Shown here: piece after piece, positions 44,300-54,110 of the stretch
How positions within the stretch are numbered: the first letter of the stretch is position 1
Layout: the number at the start of each line of letters is the position of its first letter
DNA from: Juglans regia
Lineage: Eukaryota > Streptophyta > Magnoliopsida > Fagales > Juglandaceae
DNA: 64,000 bases
Direction of reading: 5' to 3'
Assembly: GCF_001411555.2 (NCBI RefSeq)
Contig: NC_049916.1
Coordinates: 9,683,295 to 9,747,294, forward strand
Made by a program: the position numbers and the translations under genes
The notes under the pieces: model-generated
The model's database searches: none
Told to the model about the DNA's origin: nothing
Seen by the model: the letters and a program-made list of their open reading frames with translations, nothing else

Positions 44300-44594
44300 C
44301 TGTTTTTACTACATTCTATCAAATTTTGTATTTTATTTTTAATATTTGTAAAGAAAAATATTATTGAATATTTCTATCGTTTTTTAATTTCAATTTTTAA
44401 TCTTCTTTGATGTTATATTTTTCATCTTTAATACTAAATCACTGCATTTCAAACATATATAAACATAAATATATATTTATATATTACAAATTGTGTATAT
44501 ATAAATATATACAATTCAATTTTTTAGACTTGTTCACAAATTATACACAATAAAAACCACATAATTTTTAAATTAAAGCCATTTAATTTAAATT

Positions 44595-44760
44595 TACAAT
44601 GAACGTTCGAATGTTATTACTTAACGTTCGAACATTGGCACAAACATTTTACGTTCTAACGGTTGCGCTAAAACATTTTACGTTCGAACGTAAACAGACA
44701 TAATGGTCAAACGTATATGTGATGTTCGAACGTATATTTCCCATACGTTGGAACGTAAAA
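44595..44760. repeat. Subterminal array of acgttcgaacgt-like palindromes (right)
   Basis: About seven copies of the same palindrome family (aacgttcgaatgtt, tacgttcgaacgtaaac, gatgttcgaacgtata, tacgttggaacgtaa) lie 120-285 bp from the right terminus, mirroring the left array. Confidence 0.75.
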
Positions 44761-44884
44761 AAAATCTCATCTATCTTTAATGACGGTTTCCAAAAACTGT
44801 CACAGAGAATGCCTTTTAGTGACGGTTTAGGGACTGTCATAATTTCTCAACCGTCACTAAAAAGCAATTGTGTTGTAGTGAGCT

Positions 44885-45160
44885 ATGGTGTTCAAGAAGA
44901 TTCTCAGTAAAAGATCTGGATATGAACGGGGTTTGGGCGAGAAAGTGATGTCGAAAACATTAGTGGGTACATTTGCTTGTGAAAATGAAGGTGTATTGTC
45001 ACAAGATGAGCAGTTTTACAAGGCCTTGTTTGAGGTGTCGAAGGCCAATGTTCAGGAAATATTGGTAAAGCGAGCAGAATTCGATAAGTTTATAACATAT
45101 TCAATGTCACAGCAACAATCCCAGGGGGAGTCTTTGAGGGATACTCTAGGTGTTGTCTAA
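44885..45160 (+). CDS. Small unrecognised open frame next to the CACTA right end
   Basis: ATG at 44885, five bases after the transposon end, opening 91 codons: VFKKILSKRSGYERGLGEKV through VSKANVQEILVKRAEFDKFI and a Gln/Ser-rich end. The composition looks more protein-like than the surroundings. I do not recognise a family. If real, the transposon sits at its start and would have separated it from its promoter; it may be an exon or pseudogene scrap. Confidence 0.25.
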   Translation: MVFKKILSKRSGYERGLGEKVMSKTLVGTFACENEGVLSQDEQFYKALFEVSKANVQEILVKRAEFDKFITYSMSQQQSQGESLRDTLGVV

Positions 45161-45334
45161 ATTTGGAGGGAAATGACAACTTTTTGGGCTTTTTTGAACA
45201 TTCTGCTTGTCAAGGGATAAAGTATTTTGTTAGAATAGGGGAAGTCAGATTAATTTTGTGAATGCCTTTTTGATGGCATGCATGGTTGGGTGGCTGGGAT
45301 GCAGAAAAAATGTGACCACTTGTCATCTATGAGT

Positions 45335-45605
45335 ATTGATTACGTTGGTGAGGGTGCAAGGTATTAACATTAAGTGAATATCAACGAGATGGGTGAGATG
45401 TTGGAGGGAATGGTTAGAAACATTGGTGCGAGGATTGGTTGGTTTTACAGTTTATTCCCTATCAATTGTGATTAATAGAACATCTATCAGTATGTTGGTG
45501 AGGATGCAAGCTATTAACATTAAGTGAATATGTTGGTGAGCTATGAGTACGTTGGTGAGGGTGCAAGGTACTGACTTTAAGTGAATATGAACAAGATGGT
45601 CTTCA
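45335..45605. repeat. Degenerate ~58-bp repeat, three copies
   Basis: The word tacgttggtgagggtgcaag followed by a ttaacattaagtgaatat block occurs at about 45339, 45490 and 45547. The last two are adjacent. The copies differ at a few positions each. Confidence 0.65.
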
Positions 45606-47995
45606 ATTTCACACTTGGAGCAAGTTAGGGGGACATGATTTTCCTGCTTCATTCATGGTCCACCTGCTGCATCAACTGTAACAAGGGCCACAGCCCTTCC
45701 AAACAGGTATATATCTATCAACACCTCATGATATAAAGCTAAGATGATTAATGTTAGTTTTTAATTGTAACATCTAAGCCTATAGTGGGTTGGTTATTTC
45801 TATTGACAATGGTATATATATATACCAATGGCATATATGGTCTGTCAAATTCAGTTGTTTATTGAATCAGAGTTGTGTTATGGGTTGGTGTGTCCTTGTT
45901 GCTTTCATTGAAATTTTTCCCTTTATTTTTATTTTTTTATTCACATACCGGTTGGTTGCAAGAAAGGTAGAAGAATATTTCATTTAAAAGAATGTTACAA
46001 ATGTTGTGGGAAATTGAAACCTAACAATCTAAAAGTTACATTTAAATTATAAATATGAGAAGTTCTACTTTGGGTTCGATTATATAGGGGATGAACATAT
46101 CTTAATATACCTTCCAGATTTGTATATGAATTATATTTTTAGCTGCATGCCTATGTCCTTGTCAACTATCCATGCTGAAAAGTAAATTTTATTTTAACAT
46201 ATATTAAAAAGATCACTTACGCATGCCAAAACGTAGTATATTTTTAGGTGCACACCTATGTTAATTACATGTGTGGGTTTGCTGAAAGGTATTTTTGGTT
46301 TTAACATATATATGCCACGGTCTGATAAAGCAGGTTGTTAAATTATTTTCACATAAGCTGAGGATCGGACCTAATCATGTACGTATATAGGATATTGGTT
46401 AAACATGCAACTTGATTCCATGGTTGTGAAAGTGGTATTTCATTCCCATCTAATATTAGTTGCTTTATTTAATTGTAAGAATTGTTATGGATACAGAAAA
46501 ATGTAGCTCCAATCACATGAAAGCTAATGGATGATTGCTTAAGATATTGGAAGACCACGGTTCTTAGGGGAACTTGTCACCATGCCTCACTTAGAGAAAG
46601 GAGTAAAAATCTGACTGGTGGGTATACACGTGTGCATCTACCCCATTCATGTTTGCCTAAAATATTTATATGTAGAATCGATGATTCTGTGAAGAATATT
46701 GATAAGTGTGATTTTTATTACTTTTTTATTTATGAAAAGTGTCAGTTTTCTTTCACTTCTATTGATTTTATTTTATTTCTATATATTATTCTTTATTTTA
46801 TTGGATTTGAAGAAATGAGAAGATTTAGTGCGAAATGAGAGCATTTTGATACAAAAGAAGATACTACAGATCTAGACCGACGAGATGAAGAGAGCTGAGG
46901 AGATTTAAACGATAAGACTTGGCGACAAGGCTCCGGGCGGATAGATTGGGGGACCAGTCTAAACGACCAACTTAAAAGATCAGCCTAAATGACATTGTGG
47001 GCAACAACTAGCAAAGACTAGTAACTTTACCACTCGATAGGTTGGTGAGAGGAGTCTTTCATCTCAGTTAGGAACCTTACATCTTGGCCATGGGCGATGA
47101 GAATAGTTATATTCATCGCACACGACATCTACCAGGTGGGACCCTTCCAAGTTATGCAATCAATCTACTGACCGCCAAATCCTCCTAAACACCACAAATA
47201 AAGCCGCTTATTACTTAATCTTCCATTTTAGATAATTCCGTTATTCTTGGGATAATTTTCTTTTATGTTAACATTTATCTTTAGAAACTATTTTCTATAT
47301 CTTTAGGCTAGATTGTAGCCTCCTTTATATTATTTCCTTGCGAGGGGGAGAGTCTGAGTTTTAGAGTCCAATAGTCCGGAGTCCTGTTTCTTAGTTTAGT
47401 TTTTATTCTTTAAGTTTCTTCCAAGGAGGCAAATTTGGAGAGTAGAGGCAAGAGCTGCATGCTTCATCCACCAACTCTAAAGAAGAATACAAGTTTTATT
47501 CTTTTTATTTTCAATTTCATTATGAACTAATTTTATTTTCTAGAGTTTTGGTGTAATCTAGCCTTTAACACACAATTTATATTCAAAGTTTTTTTATTTT
47601 CAATATTTCCATGATTGAGTAACCCCAAATGTTTCGCTACCAATGAAAATAATCAATTGCGGCTAAGTTTTGGTATTAACGACGATTGTCCATGAAATAT
47701 TACTCTTTCAACACCATGCTGACATCATTTGCGGCGATCGAAATCACTTTTACATACTCTTTCTTATTTTGCTACAAAAAGATTTTTGAGTAGGATTAGT
47801 ACCATCCATCTTGCTGGGAAAGGCTGAGGATGCAAGTTATCTTTTACGGCTTTCTTTCTATGTTTTGCATCGATTTAAATTGCTGCAAAAGGTGGAATCT
47901 CTTGTAGTCGATCAATTAAAATTGATAATTATACAAATAATGTTATATAAGTGACATGTTGTGATAGGATGTAAGTATTGCGCATTCATACTAGT
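45606..47995. other. Noncoding DNA up to the hAT target site
   Basis: Holds a diverged ~100-bp direct repeat (46131-46205 and 46232-46310, sharing tatttttag, cacacctatg and ttttaacatata). Around 46850-47000, repeated gacca/taaacgac words occur. A 103-codon frame at 46527 is AT-driven. No recognised gene. Confidence 0.4.
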
Positions 47996-48458
47996 ATTCT
48001 TAGCAGTGGCGGACCCACGTTGGACTTGCCCCCCTAAAAAAAAAACTTTTTGAAAACACAATCAGAACCACTACGAAGTGGTTGATCCGATAAGTCTTAT
48101 ATAACAGCCATCTACTTTGCTCTTTTTTTTTTTTTTTTATAGAAGAGTCAGAAGCCACCTGTCCATTAGTGATCCCGTCCCAATTTTATTAAAAAAACCT
48201 CACTTATGGCGGAGGAAAACCGTGGTTACAAAATCGAGACTCGAGAATTACAAACATCCCTTATATCTAAACCAAAACCGAAAATCAAAAAACACAACCT
48301 AACACAGCAGACCCAACCTAACCTAACCAAAAACCTGCTACTTCAAAAACTGCCTATAAAAACAAACCACGACAGAAACCCAAACTCGTCCTCCATGAAA
48401 CAAAAATCAGCACTAACGAAAACCAGCCGCAACCCACAACACACACAGATCAACTTAA

Positions 48459-49306
48459 CTATTTCTTCCACCTGATTGAAGGGAGACCCCATTTATCAAC
48501 TCTAAGCAAACCCCGTAACAAAGGAGCAACCTCCCCCATACTCTGCCATTCCACATCACCATCAGTTGCTCCCCTTCTAGCTAACCAATCCGCAGCAGCA
48601 TTTCCTTCCCTATGAATGTGCATAAACCGAACATTCATAGCAATGAGCTGAAGTTGCAATTCCTCCCAAAAATCCTCCAAATACCAGCTACCGCATCTGT
48701 TCTTATCTAACCATGCCAGAATCACTTTAGAGTCCATTTCTATATCAACTGCACTGAAATTCATTTTTTTACAATGTTTGACACCTTCTAACAGTGCTCT
48801 TAACTCCGCATAAGTGCTATTGCCATACCCGAGTTTCTTAGCAAATGCTAACAGCAACCTCCCATGCATATCGCGAATCACACCGCCTGCCCCTGACTCA
48901 CCTGGATTTCCTCGACTACTACCATCCATATTTAGCTTCACACGGCCTTGATCCGGCTTAGTCCATGCTATCTAATTAATGTTTTGTTGCTTGATTTGAA
49001 CTTTTTGTATATTGAAGCAATTAAGAATGTAAAAGTCAGTTTGAGTAAATTTCTTAGGCTTTGAAAACCCTTGACAGATAACGCCCACCCACTGTTTGAT
49101 AGAATACCACACAACTTGACCAGATTTCATCTTCCCTTCCATACGGGCCTTACATCTCCAATTCCAAAGCCTCCACGAAATAACTATAGGTAAAACACCC
49201 AATATGACACCAGCTTGAGAGGTATTTGAAGCCCTCCAAACCAACTAAGACAGGTTTCATACCAGTTTCTTCCAATTGGAAGATCAAGCAAAACTCCAAT
49301 TTTTTT
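48459..49306 (-). pseudogene. LINE ORF2 C-terminus with RNase H domain
   Basis: Homology continues past the stop at 49307 and, after a frameshift near 49240, in frame 49244-48972 (VISWRLWNWRCKARMEGK). A TAG at 48972-48974 then interrupts, and the same frame continues into RNase H (48941-48459): KLNMDGSSRGNPGESGAGGV (first Asp), STYAELRALLEG (Glu), VDIEMDSKVILAWL (Asp) and HIHREGNAAADWLARRGA (His and Asp). All four catalytic acidic positions are present. An RNase H fused at the LINE C-terminus is known in plant L1 elements. Two stops and a frameshift separate it from RT here. Confidence 0.85.
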
Positions 49307-52300
49307 CTAGACTTCAGCAGCCACTTCACCAGAAAATAAAACATGATTTAAATCTTCATATTTTCCTTGAATACAGCAGTTACATCTCGAGACTAAAGGG
49401 ATACCAAGTCTACGAATTTTATCATCCACTGCTAAAGCTCCATGCCAAGCCTTCCACATTAGAACAGAAAATTTTTTTGGAAGAATTTTGTTCCAAATCC
49501 ATTTATGCCCCTCTAAAATTTGACCTCTAACACGAACACATTCCCAAGTTGATTTTGTAGAAAACTTACCATTATCACTAGGAGCCCAGATTAGCAAATC
49601 CCTTCCTTCCTTACAATTAGCAATAACCTCTAGAACCCTTTCTGCAGTATCAGTCCCCACGAGCCTTTCTAACCGAGCCATATCCCATCCTCTATCCAAA
49701 GTACAATCTCTAATCTTCAAAAGAGGCTGTTCACTCACAAAATAATTTTCTGCAAGAGGACCCTGCTCCAACCAATTATCATACCAGAAAAATACCTTAC
49801 CTTCTCGGATTTTCCATTTAGAGTTACTCAAAACTGTGGGAATACTTCTAACAATCATCCGCCAAAAGCTTGTACCCTTTTGAGCATCCATCAGCAACAA
49901 AGGTTTATTCCCCACATATTTCGAACGAAAGAAATTTGTCCAAAGAGAATCCTCAGTCATCAATTTCCAGGCAAGTTTTAAATGAAGGGCCTTTTGCATA
50001 TCATCAAACGATCTAATACCCAAACCTCCTTCTTCTAGTGGCTTACAAATAGACCTCCAAGCAACCCATTTTTTCTTACTCTTTCCATCCCTTTCTCCCC
50101 AAAAAAAAGAACTCATTAACCGATTTAATGAAGAAATAACTAGCTTTGGAACTTTTAAAACTGCTAATTGATGTAACGCCATACTAGACAAAACATGCCT
50201 CAATAAAATCACCCTACCCCCTGCTGAAAGTAATTTCATTTTCCAGCCACTAATTTTATTTTTAACCTTGTTCTCCAACTCTTCCAAATCACCAATTTTC
50301 ATTCTACCCGAAACAATAGGCACCCCCAAATATTTAAAAGGAAACTTACCTTCCGAAAACCCCGTCAATCTTTTGAGATTCCTTCTTCTGGCCATCGGAA
50401 TTATTTTAGAAAAATACATAGCAGTTTTCTCTTTATTAATCAATTGACTAGACCACTTTTCATAAGTATTCAAAATATCAAGAAGACATCGAATTGAACG
50501 ACAACCACCATTAGTAAAAATGATCACATCATCCGCATACATTAGATGAGAAACTAAAATCGTACCTCTAGGTTGAGAGAAATGTCCAAAACTATTTTCT
50601 GCCACCTTTTGTTTTATTAGTCGAGAAAGAACCTCTTGTAAGGTAATAAACAAATAAGGCGACAAAGGATCACCTTGCCTCAATCCTCTACCACCTTTGA
50701 AAAAACCTTTCGTTGTACCATTCATTAAAATAGAGTACCAAGGCGTAGTAATACACTCCCTAATTAATCCACAAACTGTTGGAGAAAACCCAAAAGAATG
50801 AAGCACCTTCAAGAGGAACTCCCACTCAACACGATCATATGCCTTGGCCATATCAAGCTTCAAAACCACATTTCCCCCATGAATTTTTTTATTAATAGAA
50901 TGGACCATTTCTTGAGTTAGACTTATGTTTTCAAAAATACTTCTTCCAGGAATAAACGCACCTTGCTCAACGGAAATAATTTTTGGAAGCAAAATAGCCA
51001 AACGGTTTACAATCAGTTTTGAGCAAATTTTATAAAATACCGAACAAAGACTTATTGGTCTAAATTTCTCAAACCCTGTTGGTTTATCCACCTTAGGGAT
51101 TAGGACCACATATGAAGACGAATAAAATCTCGACCATTTACCTCCTCTAAAAAATTCTTCCACTGATTCCATCATATCCACCTTAATAATATCCCAGACA
51201 CTCTTAAAAAAACCCGCCCCAAAACCATCCGGTCCTGGCGCACTATTAGAAGGAATGGTGTCCAAAGCATTTTTCACTTCATTAATCGAAGGAACAACAC
51301 CAATAGCCTCATTTTCCTCCAATGAGATAACCGATGATATAATATGTGATAAATCCGGTATACTATCTTGACTTTCTGCTTGTAAAAAATTTGAGAAATA
51401 ATGGACTGCACCTAAATGGATCTCCTCCGGAGATTTCAAATAAGTTCCATCTTGAAGCCTCATTTCCGTGACTCTTTTTTTTCTTTTATAAGATAAATAC
51501 GTATGAAAGAAAGATGAATTTTGATCCCCTTCCGCACGCCATTTAAGTTTAGCCATTTGAGCTAATCTAATTTCTTCCCGGCTACGCCAACTAGCTAATT
51601 CCATATTTTTGCTCACAAGATCCTGTTCGAGCCCCAGGTCCCAACGCTGTTGAAGTTCAGATTCAATCTCTTCAATTTTCGCTTCTAACCCCTGAATATG
51701 AATTTCAGTTCTGCCAAATATACTTTTATTCCATTCACGTAAAGCACCTCTCAATCTTTTAAGCTTAAAAGCCAACTTCAGAAGTCCCATTCCACTCACT
51801 ACCTCTTTCCAACTTCTACCCACAAACTGATGAAAATCTGGATGCTCAATCCACATTTGTTGAAACCGAAATGGAGAAGGCCCATATGAAAAAATATCAG
51901 ACTGAAATTGAATAAACATAGGCGAATGATCTGATGTAGATCTTGATAAATAGCAAGTATTAACATTTGGAAATCTGGTCAAGCAACTGGCATTTAATAA
52001 ACCTCTGTCAAATTTTGCCCAACTTCGAGCTAACCCTCTTTGGCCATTACACCAAGAAAACCTTCTTCCCGACGATTTCATGTCCATTAAACCACAATTA
52101 TCAATCCAAGTATTAAATTCCTCCATTGCCAATCTCGGACGCGATCTGCCACCTCGACGTTCCGAATCTTCCCTTATAATATTAAAATCCCCTACAACAA
52201 TACAAGGTTCATTTCCTAATATTTGACCATTAAGAGACTCCCACACTTCTCTCCTAATAACCATATTACATTTGGCGTACACAAAACAACAAATGACAGT

Positions 52301-52585
52301 ATTATTTCCAACCCCAACACGAAGTAAGATATATTGTTCTTTACAAAGAATCGGCTGAACTAAAATATCATCCTGCCAAAGCACCCAAATCTTACCAGAC
52401 TCCCCCTCATTAGTAACAACCTTATCCATATGTAGAAACCGAATGACATCCTGCACCTTATCCGATGAAGCAAAAGGTTCCATTAAAGCAACAATTTTTT
52501 GTTTTAATTTCCTAACCAAATTTTTTAATCGACCTCTAGAAGTTCCAATCCCTCTAATATTCCATGATAAAATAGGGCCAATCAT
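49307..52585 (-). CDS. LINE ORF2: endonuclease and reverse transcriptase
   Basis: 1092 open codons from ATG at 52585. The apurinic/apyrimidinic-type endonuclease (about residues 1-230) shows ILSWNIRGIG, VALMEPF (metal-binding Glu), VVGDFNIIRE and STSDHSPMF (catalytic His). RT (about 430-740) shows FRPISLCSVFYKICSKLIVN, QGAFIPGRSIFENI, LKLDMAKAYDRVEWEFL, GLRQGDPLSPYLFI and the catalytic HLMYADDVIIF, all intact. A zinc-finger-like RVT C-terminal segment (WIWNKILPKKFSVLMWKAWH, then CNCCIQGKYEDLNHVLF) follows. The stop at 49307-49309 (TAG after AAEV) replaces a residue that is Trp in related elements. The enzyme nicks target DNA and primes reverse transcription there. Confidence 0.9.
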   Translation of the reverse strand: MIGPILSWNIRGIGTSRGRLKNLVRKLKQKIVALMEPFASSDKVQDVIRFLHMDKVVTNEGESGKIWVLWQDDILVQPILCKEQYILLRVGVGNNTVICCFVYAKCNMVIRREVWESLNGQILGNEPCIVVGDFNIIREDSERRGGRSRPRLAMEEFNTWIDNCGLMDMKSSGRRFSWCNGQRGLARSWAKFDRGLLNASCLTRFPNVNTCYLSRSTSDHSPMFIQFQSDIFSYGPSPFRFQQMWIEHPDFHQFVGRSWKEVVSGMGLLKLAFKLKRLRGALREWNKSIFGRTEIHIQGLEAKIEEIESELQQRWDLGLEQDLVSKNMELASWRSREEIRLAQMAKLKWRAEGDQNSSFFHTYLSYKRKKRVTEMRLQDGTYLKSPEEIHLGAVHYFSNFLQAESQDSIPDLSHIISSVISLEENEAIGVVPSINEVKNALDTIPSNSAPGPDGFGAGFFKSVWDIIKVDMMESVEEFFRGGKWSRFYSSSYVVLIPKVDKPTGFEKFRPISLCSVFYKICSKLIVNRLAILLPKIISVEQGAFIPGRSIFENISLTQEMVHSINKKIHGGNVVLKLDMAKAYDRVEWEFLLKVLHSFGFSPTVCGLIRECITTPWYSILMNGTTKGFFKGGRGLRQGDPLSPYLFITLQEVLSRLIKQKVAENSFGHFSQPRGTILVSHLMYADDVIIFTNGGCRSIRCLLDILNTYEKWSSQLINKEKTAMYFSKIIPMARRRNLKRLTGFSEGKFPFKYLGVPIVSGRMKIGDLEELENKVKNKISGWKMKLLSAGGRVILLRHVLSSMALHQLAVLKVPKLVISSLNRLMSSFFWGERDGKSKKKWVAWRSICKPLEEGGLGIRSFDDMQKALHLKLAWKLMTEDSLWTNFFRSKYVGNKPLLLMDAQKGTSFWRMIVRSIPTVLSNSKWKIREGKVFFWYDNWLEQGPLAENYFVSEQPLLKIRDCTLDRGWDMARLERLVGTDTAERVLEVIANCKEGRDLLIWAPSDNGKFSTKSTWECVRVRGQILEGHKWIWNKILPKKFSVLMWKAWHGALAVDDKIRRLGIPLVSRCNCCIQGKYEDLNHVLFSGEVAAEV

Positions 52586-53193
52586 AGAGAAAATTTATTA
52601 GGCCGAGAACTCACCCGATTTGAACTTCTGACCTTTTGAAATATTTTCCGAGCTCCTTTTCGTTTAGCAACCACACCCTCATTATCCGAGGCATAATCTT
52701 TTTGTTTAGAAAAATGTTCCACATTTAACTCCGTATCTGGTTCAGAAACCGTATCCTCCATACATTCAGGATTCTCCTCTGGTATTTTTTCTAGCTCCGA
52801 ATCTGAAAGCATCTGCTCAACTCCCTCGTCAAAATTCAAATTACTCTCCAAATTTTCTTTGATGACATCCCCAGCAAACCTCTCTTCCAGCAACCCCTCA
52901 CCTGCCAAATTCACCCTATCTCTCACTTGCATGCCCTCTGTTTCATCTTCTTCTATCTCCTCTATAAGATATTCCTTACCCGATGATACATTTTCGCCAA
53001 ACAACCTAACTTCCATATCTTGTCCCTCCAAATTTTCCAGAGGATCCCCCTCCTTTTCGCCCAAGTCCTGAATTTGATCTTGAGCACCACACTCCCGTTG
53101 TTGATCCTGAGACAAATCTATTATATTTTCCGGATCTCCTTTTTCCATTCCTGCTTCCATCATCATCACTCCTTTGCCTTTATCCAACTCCAC
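52582..53193 (-). pseudogene. LINE ORF1 C-terminal part, shifted by one frame
   Basis: 203 open codons, strongly acidic (EEIEEDETEGMQ, EKIPEENPECMEDTVSEPD) with a basic Arg/Lys-rich end (AKRKGARKIFQKVRSSNRVS). It begins in a new frame just after the ORF1 knuckle part, across the A8 run, and has no convincing own start, so I take it as the ORF1 tail. Its TGA stop overlaps the ORF2 ATG as atga, which would suit termination-reinitiation or coupled translation of ORF2. Confidence 0.7.
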
Positions 53194-53194
53194 A

Positions 53195-54007
53195 TTAATT
53201 TCTGTTTGTAGCTCTATTTTTTTTCTTCAGTATCCTTACATTATTTCGCATCCAAATCTTTTCTCCATCTTTCCGATTCTTTAAATTACAGGTATGTGCA
53301 TTATGCCCTTGAACTTTACAATTTATACAGAAGGCTGGAAGCGTCTCATAAAGAATTTCCTGTTTACGTCCCGATCCTGGCATCCCAATCCAAAAATAAG
53401 AAATAGGTTTTTTTGAAGCATCCATCTCCAAGCATAAACGTGCTCCATCAGTGCGAGTTGCACATTTTGTTGGATTATCTCTTCTAATGTATCGACCAAT
53501 CGGAGCCGTGAAAATCTTTAGAAAAGATTCATGATAAAAATTTGGCGGAAGACCCGACAGCACAATCCAAACTGGGACCAACGACGGCTCCTCATCTTCA
53601 TTAAAATCTGGTTTCCAATGAAAAACTCGATACTGAACCCCATTCACCTCACAAGCTTCCCGAGAAAAAGCTTTCAAGAAATCTTGCTCATTTGTCATTC
53701 GAATGAAAACATTTCTTGTTCTCCGCATAGTTGTAACCATCGGCATGCAAGATAATCCCCAGCGGAGATTTATAAACGACCAAATCACATCCAACGAGGG
53801 TCTCTGTCTTAGGAATTTCAGTACAACAGAAAAACGAAAAGGCTCCGCAGATCGAGCAATTTCCTCCTTAGTGAATTGAAAACATATTTCTCCCTCCACA
53901 TACTTTGGCCCTCGATGAGGCACCGATAATGTTGGAAGTGGTTGCGGAACCACCGAGACCAGTTCTGCAAATGAACGTCGACCTGCCTCGACATTCTTGG
54001 CCGCCAT
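53195..54007 (-). CDS. LINE ORF1 N-terminal part (DUF4283 plus CCHC knuckle)
   Basis: 270 codons from the ATG at 54007, the first in the transcript. Residues about 30-180 form the DUF4283-type domain (ICFQFTKEEIARSAEPFRFS, FINLRWGLS, FIRMTNEQDFLKAF, PVWIVLSGLPPNFYHESFL, then GRYIRRDNPT). The knuckle at about residues 238-251 reads CINCKVQGHNAHTC (CX2CX4HX4C intact). ORF1 binds LINE RNA and forms the ribonucleoprotein. The frame ends shortly after a run of eight A in the coding strand (near 53218-53225); the next frame continues the protein, so a one-base slip probably truncated an ORF1 of about 475 codons. Confidence 0.85.
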   Translation of the reverse strand: MAAKNVEAGRRSFAELVSVVPQPLPTLSVPHRGPKYVEGEICFQFTKEEIARSAEPFRFSVVLKFLRQRPSLDVIWSFINLRWGLSCMPMVTTMRRTRNVFIRMTNEQDFLKAFSREACEVNGVQYRVFHWKPDFNEDEEPSLVPVWIVLSGLPPNFYHESFLKIFTAPIGRYIRRDNPTKCATRTDGARLCLEMDASKKPISYFWIGMPGSGRKQEILYETLPAFCINCKVQGHNAHTCNLKNRKDGEKIWMRNNVRILKKKNRATNRN

Positions 54008-54110
54008 GGCCCCCTGGGAGGGCCCGATGCCAAACTCTTGATCAACTTCCTAGATTCTTGGAGCTTTCTTGGAGCATAGGTAATTCAAGTGTTTGTTATC
54101 CACTTTGCTC

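Larger units (their letters stand above)
42625..44880 (-). mobile_element. CACTA (En/Spm) deletion derivative
   Basis: The right end is ttgtgttgtagtg, the complement of the CACTACAACA terminus of plant CACTA elements. Both ends carry gtgacggt/accgtcac hairpins (42652-42686 and 44813-44863) and arrays of a ttcgaa-centred palindrome. Inside are a transposase C-terminal fragment (minus) and another transposon-derived fragment (plus). The left terminus is worn (around cacacctaaagtgcgtcacag at 42623) and no 3-bp target duplication can be confirmed. Size is about 2.25 kb, against 8-15 kb for a full element. Confidence 0.75.
48123..54097 (-). mobile_element. L1-type LINE, nearly full length (about 6.0 kb)
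   Basis: A minus-strand element with ORF1 (RNA-binding), ORF2 (endonuclease, RT, zinc finger, RNase H) and a 16-A tail (T run at 48123-48138). The flanks carry a 13-bp duplication: atctactttgctc (48110-48122) and atccactttgctc (54098-54110), one mismatch and typical in length for L1. About 90 bp of leader precedes ORF1. Insertion lies 106 bp inside the left end of the hAT-like element. Two reading-frame breaks in ORF2 and one in ORF1 suggest it is inactive, but it is by far the least decayed retroelement here. Confidence 0.9.
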
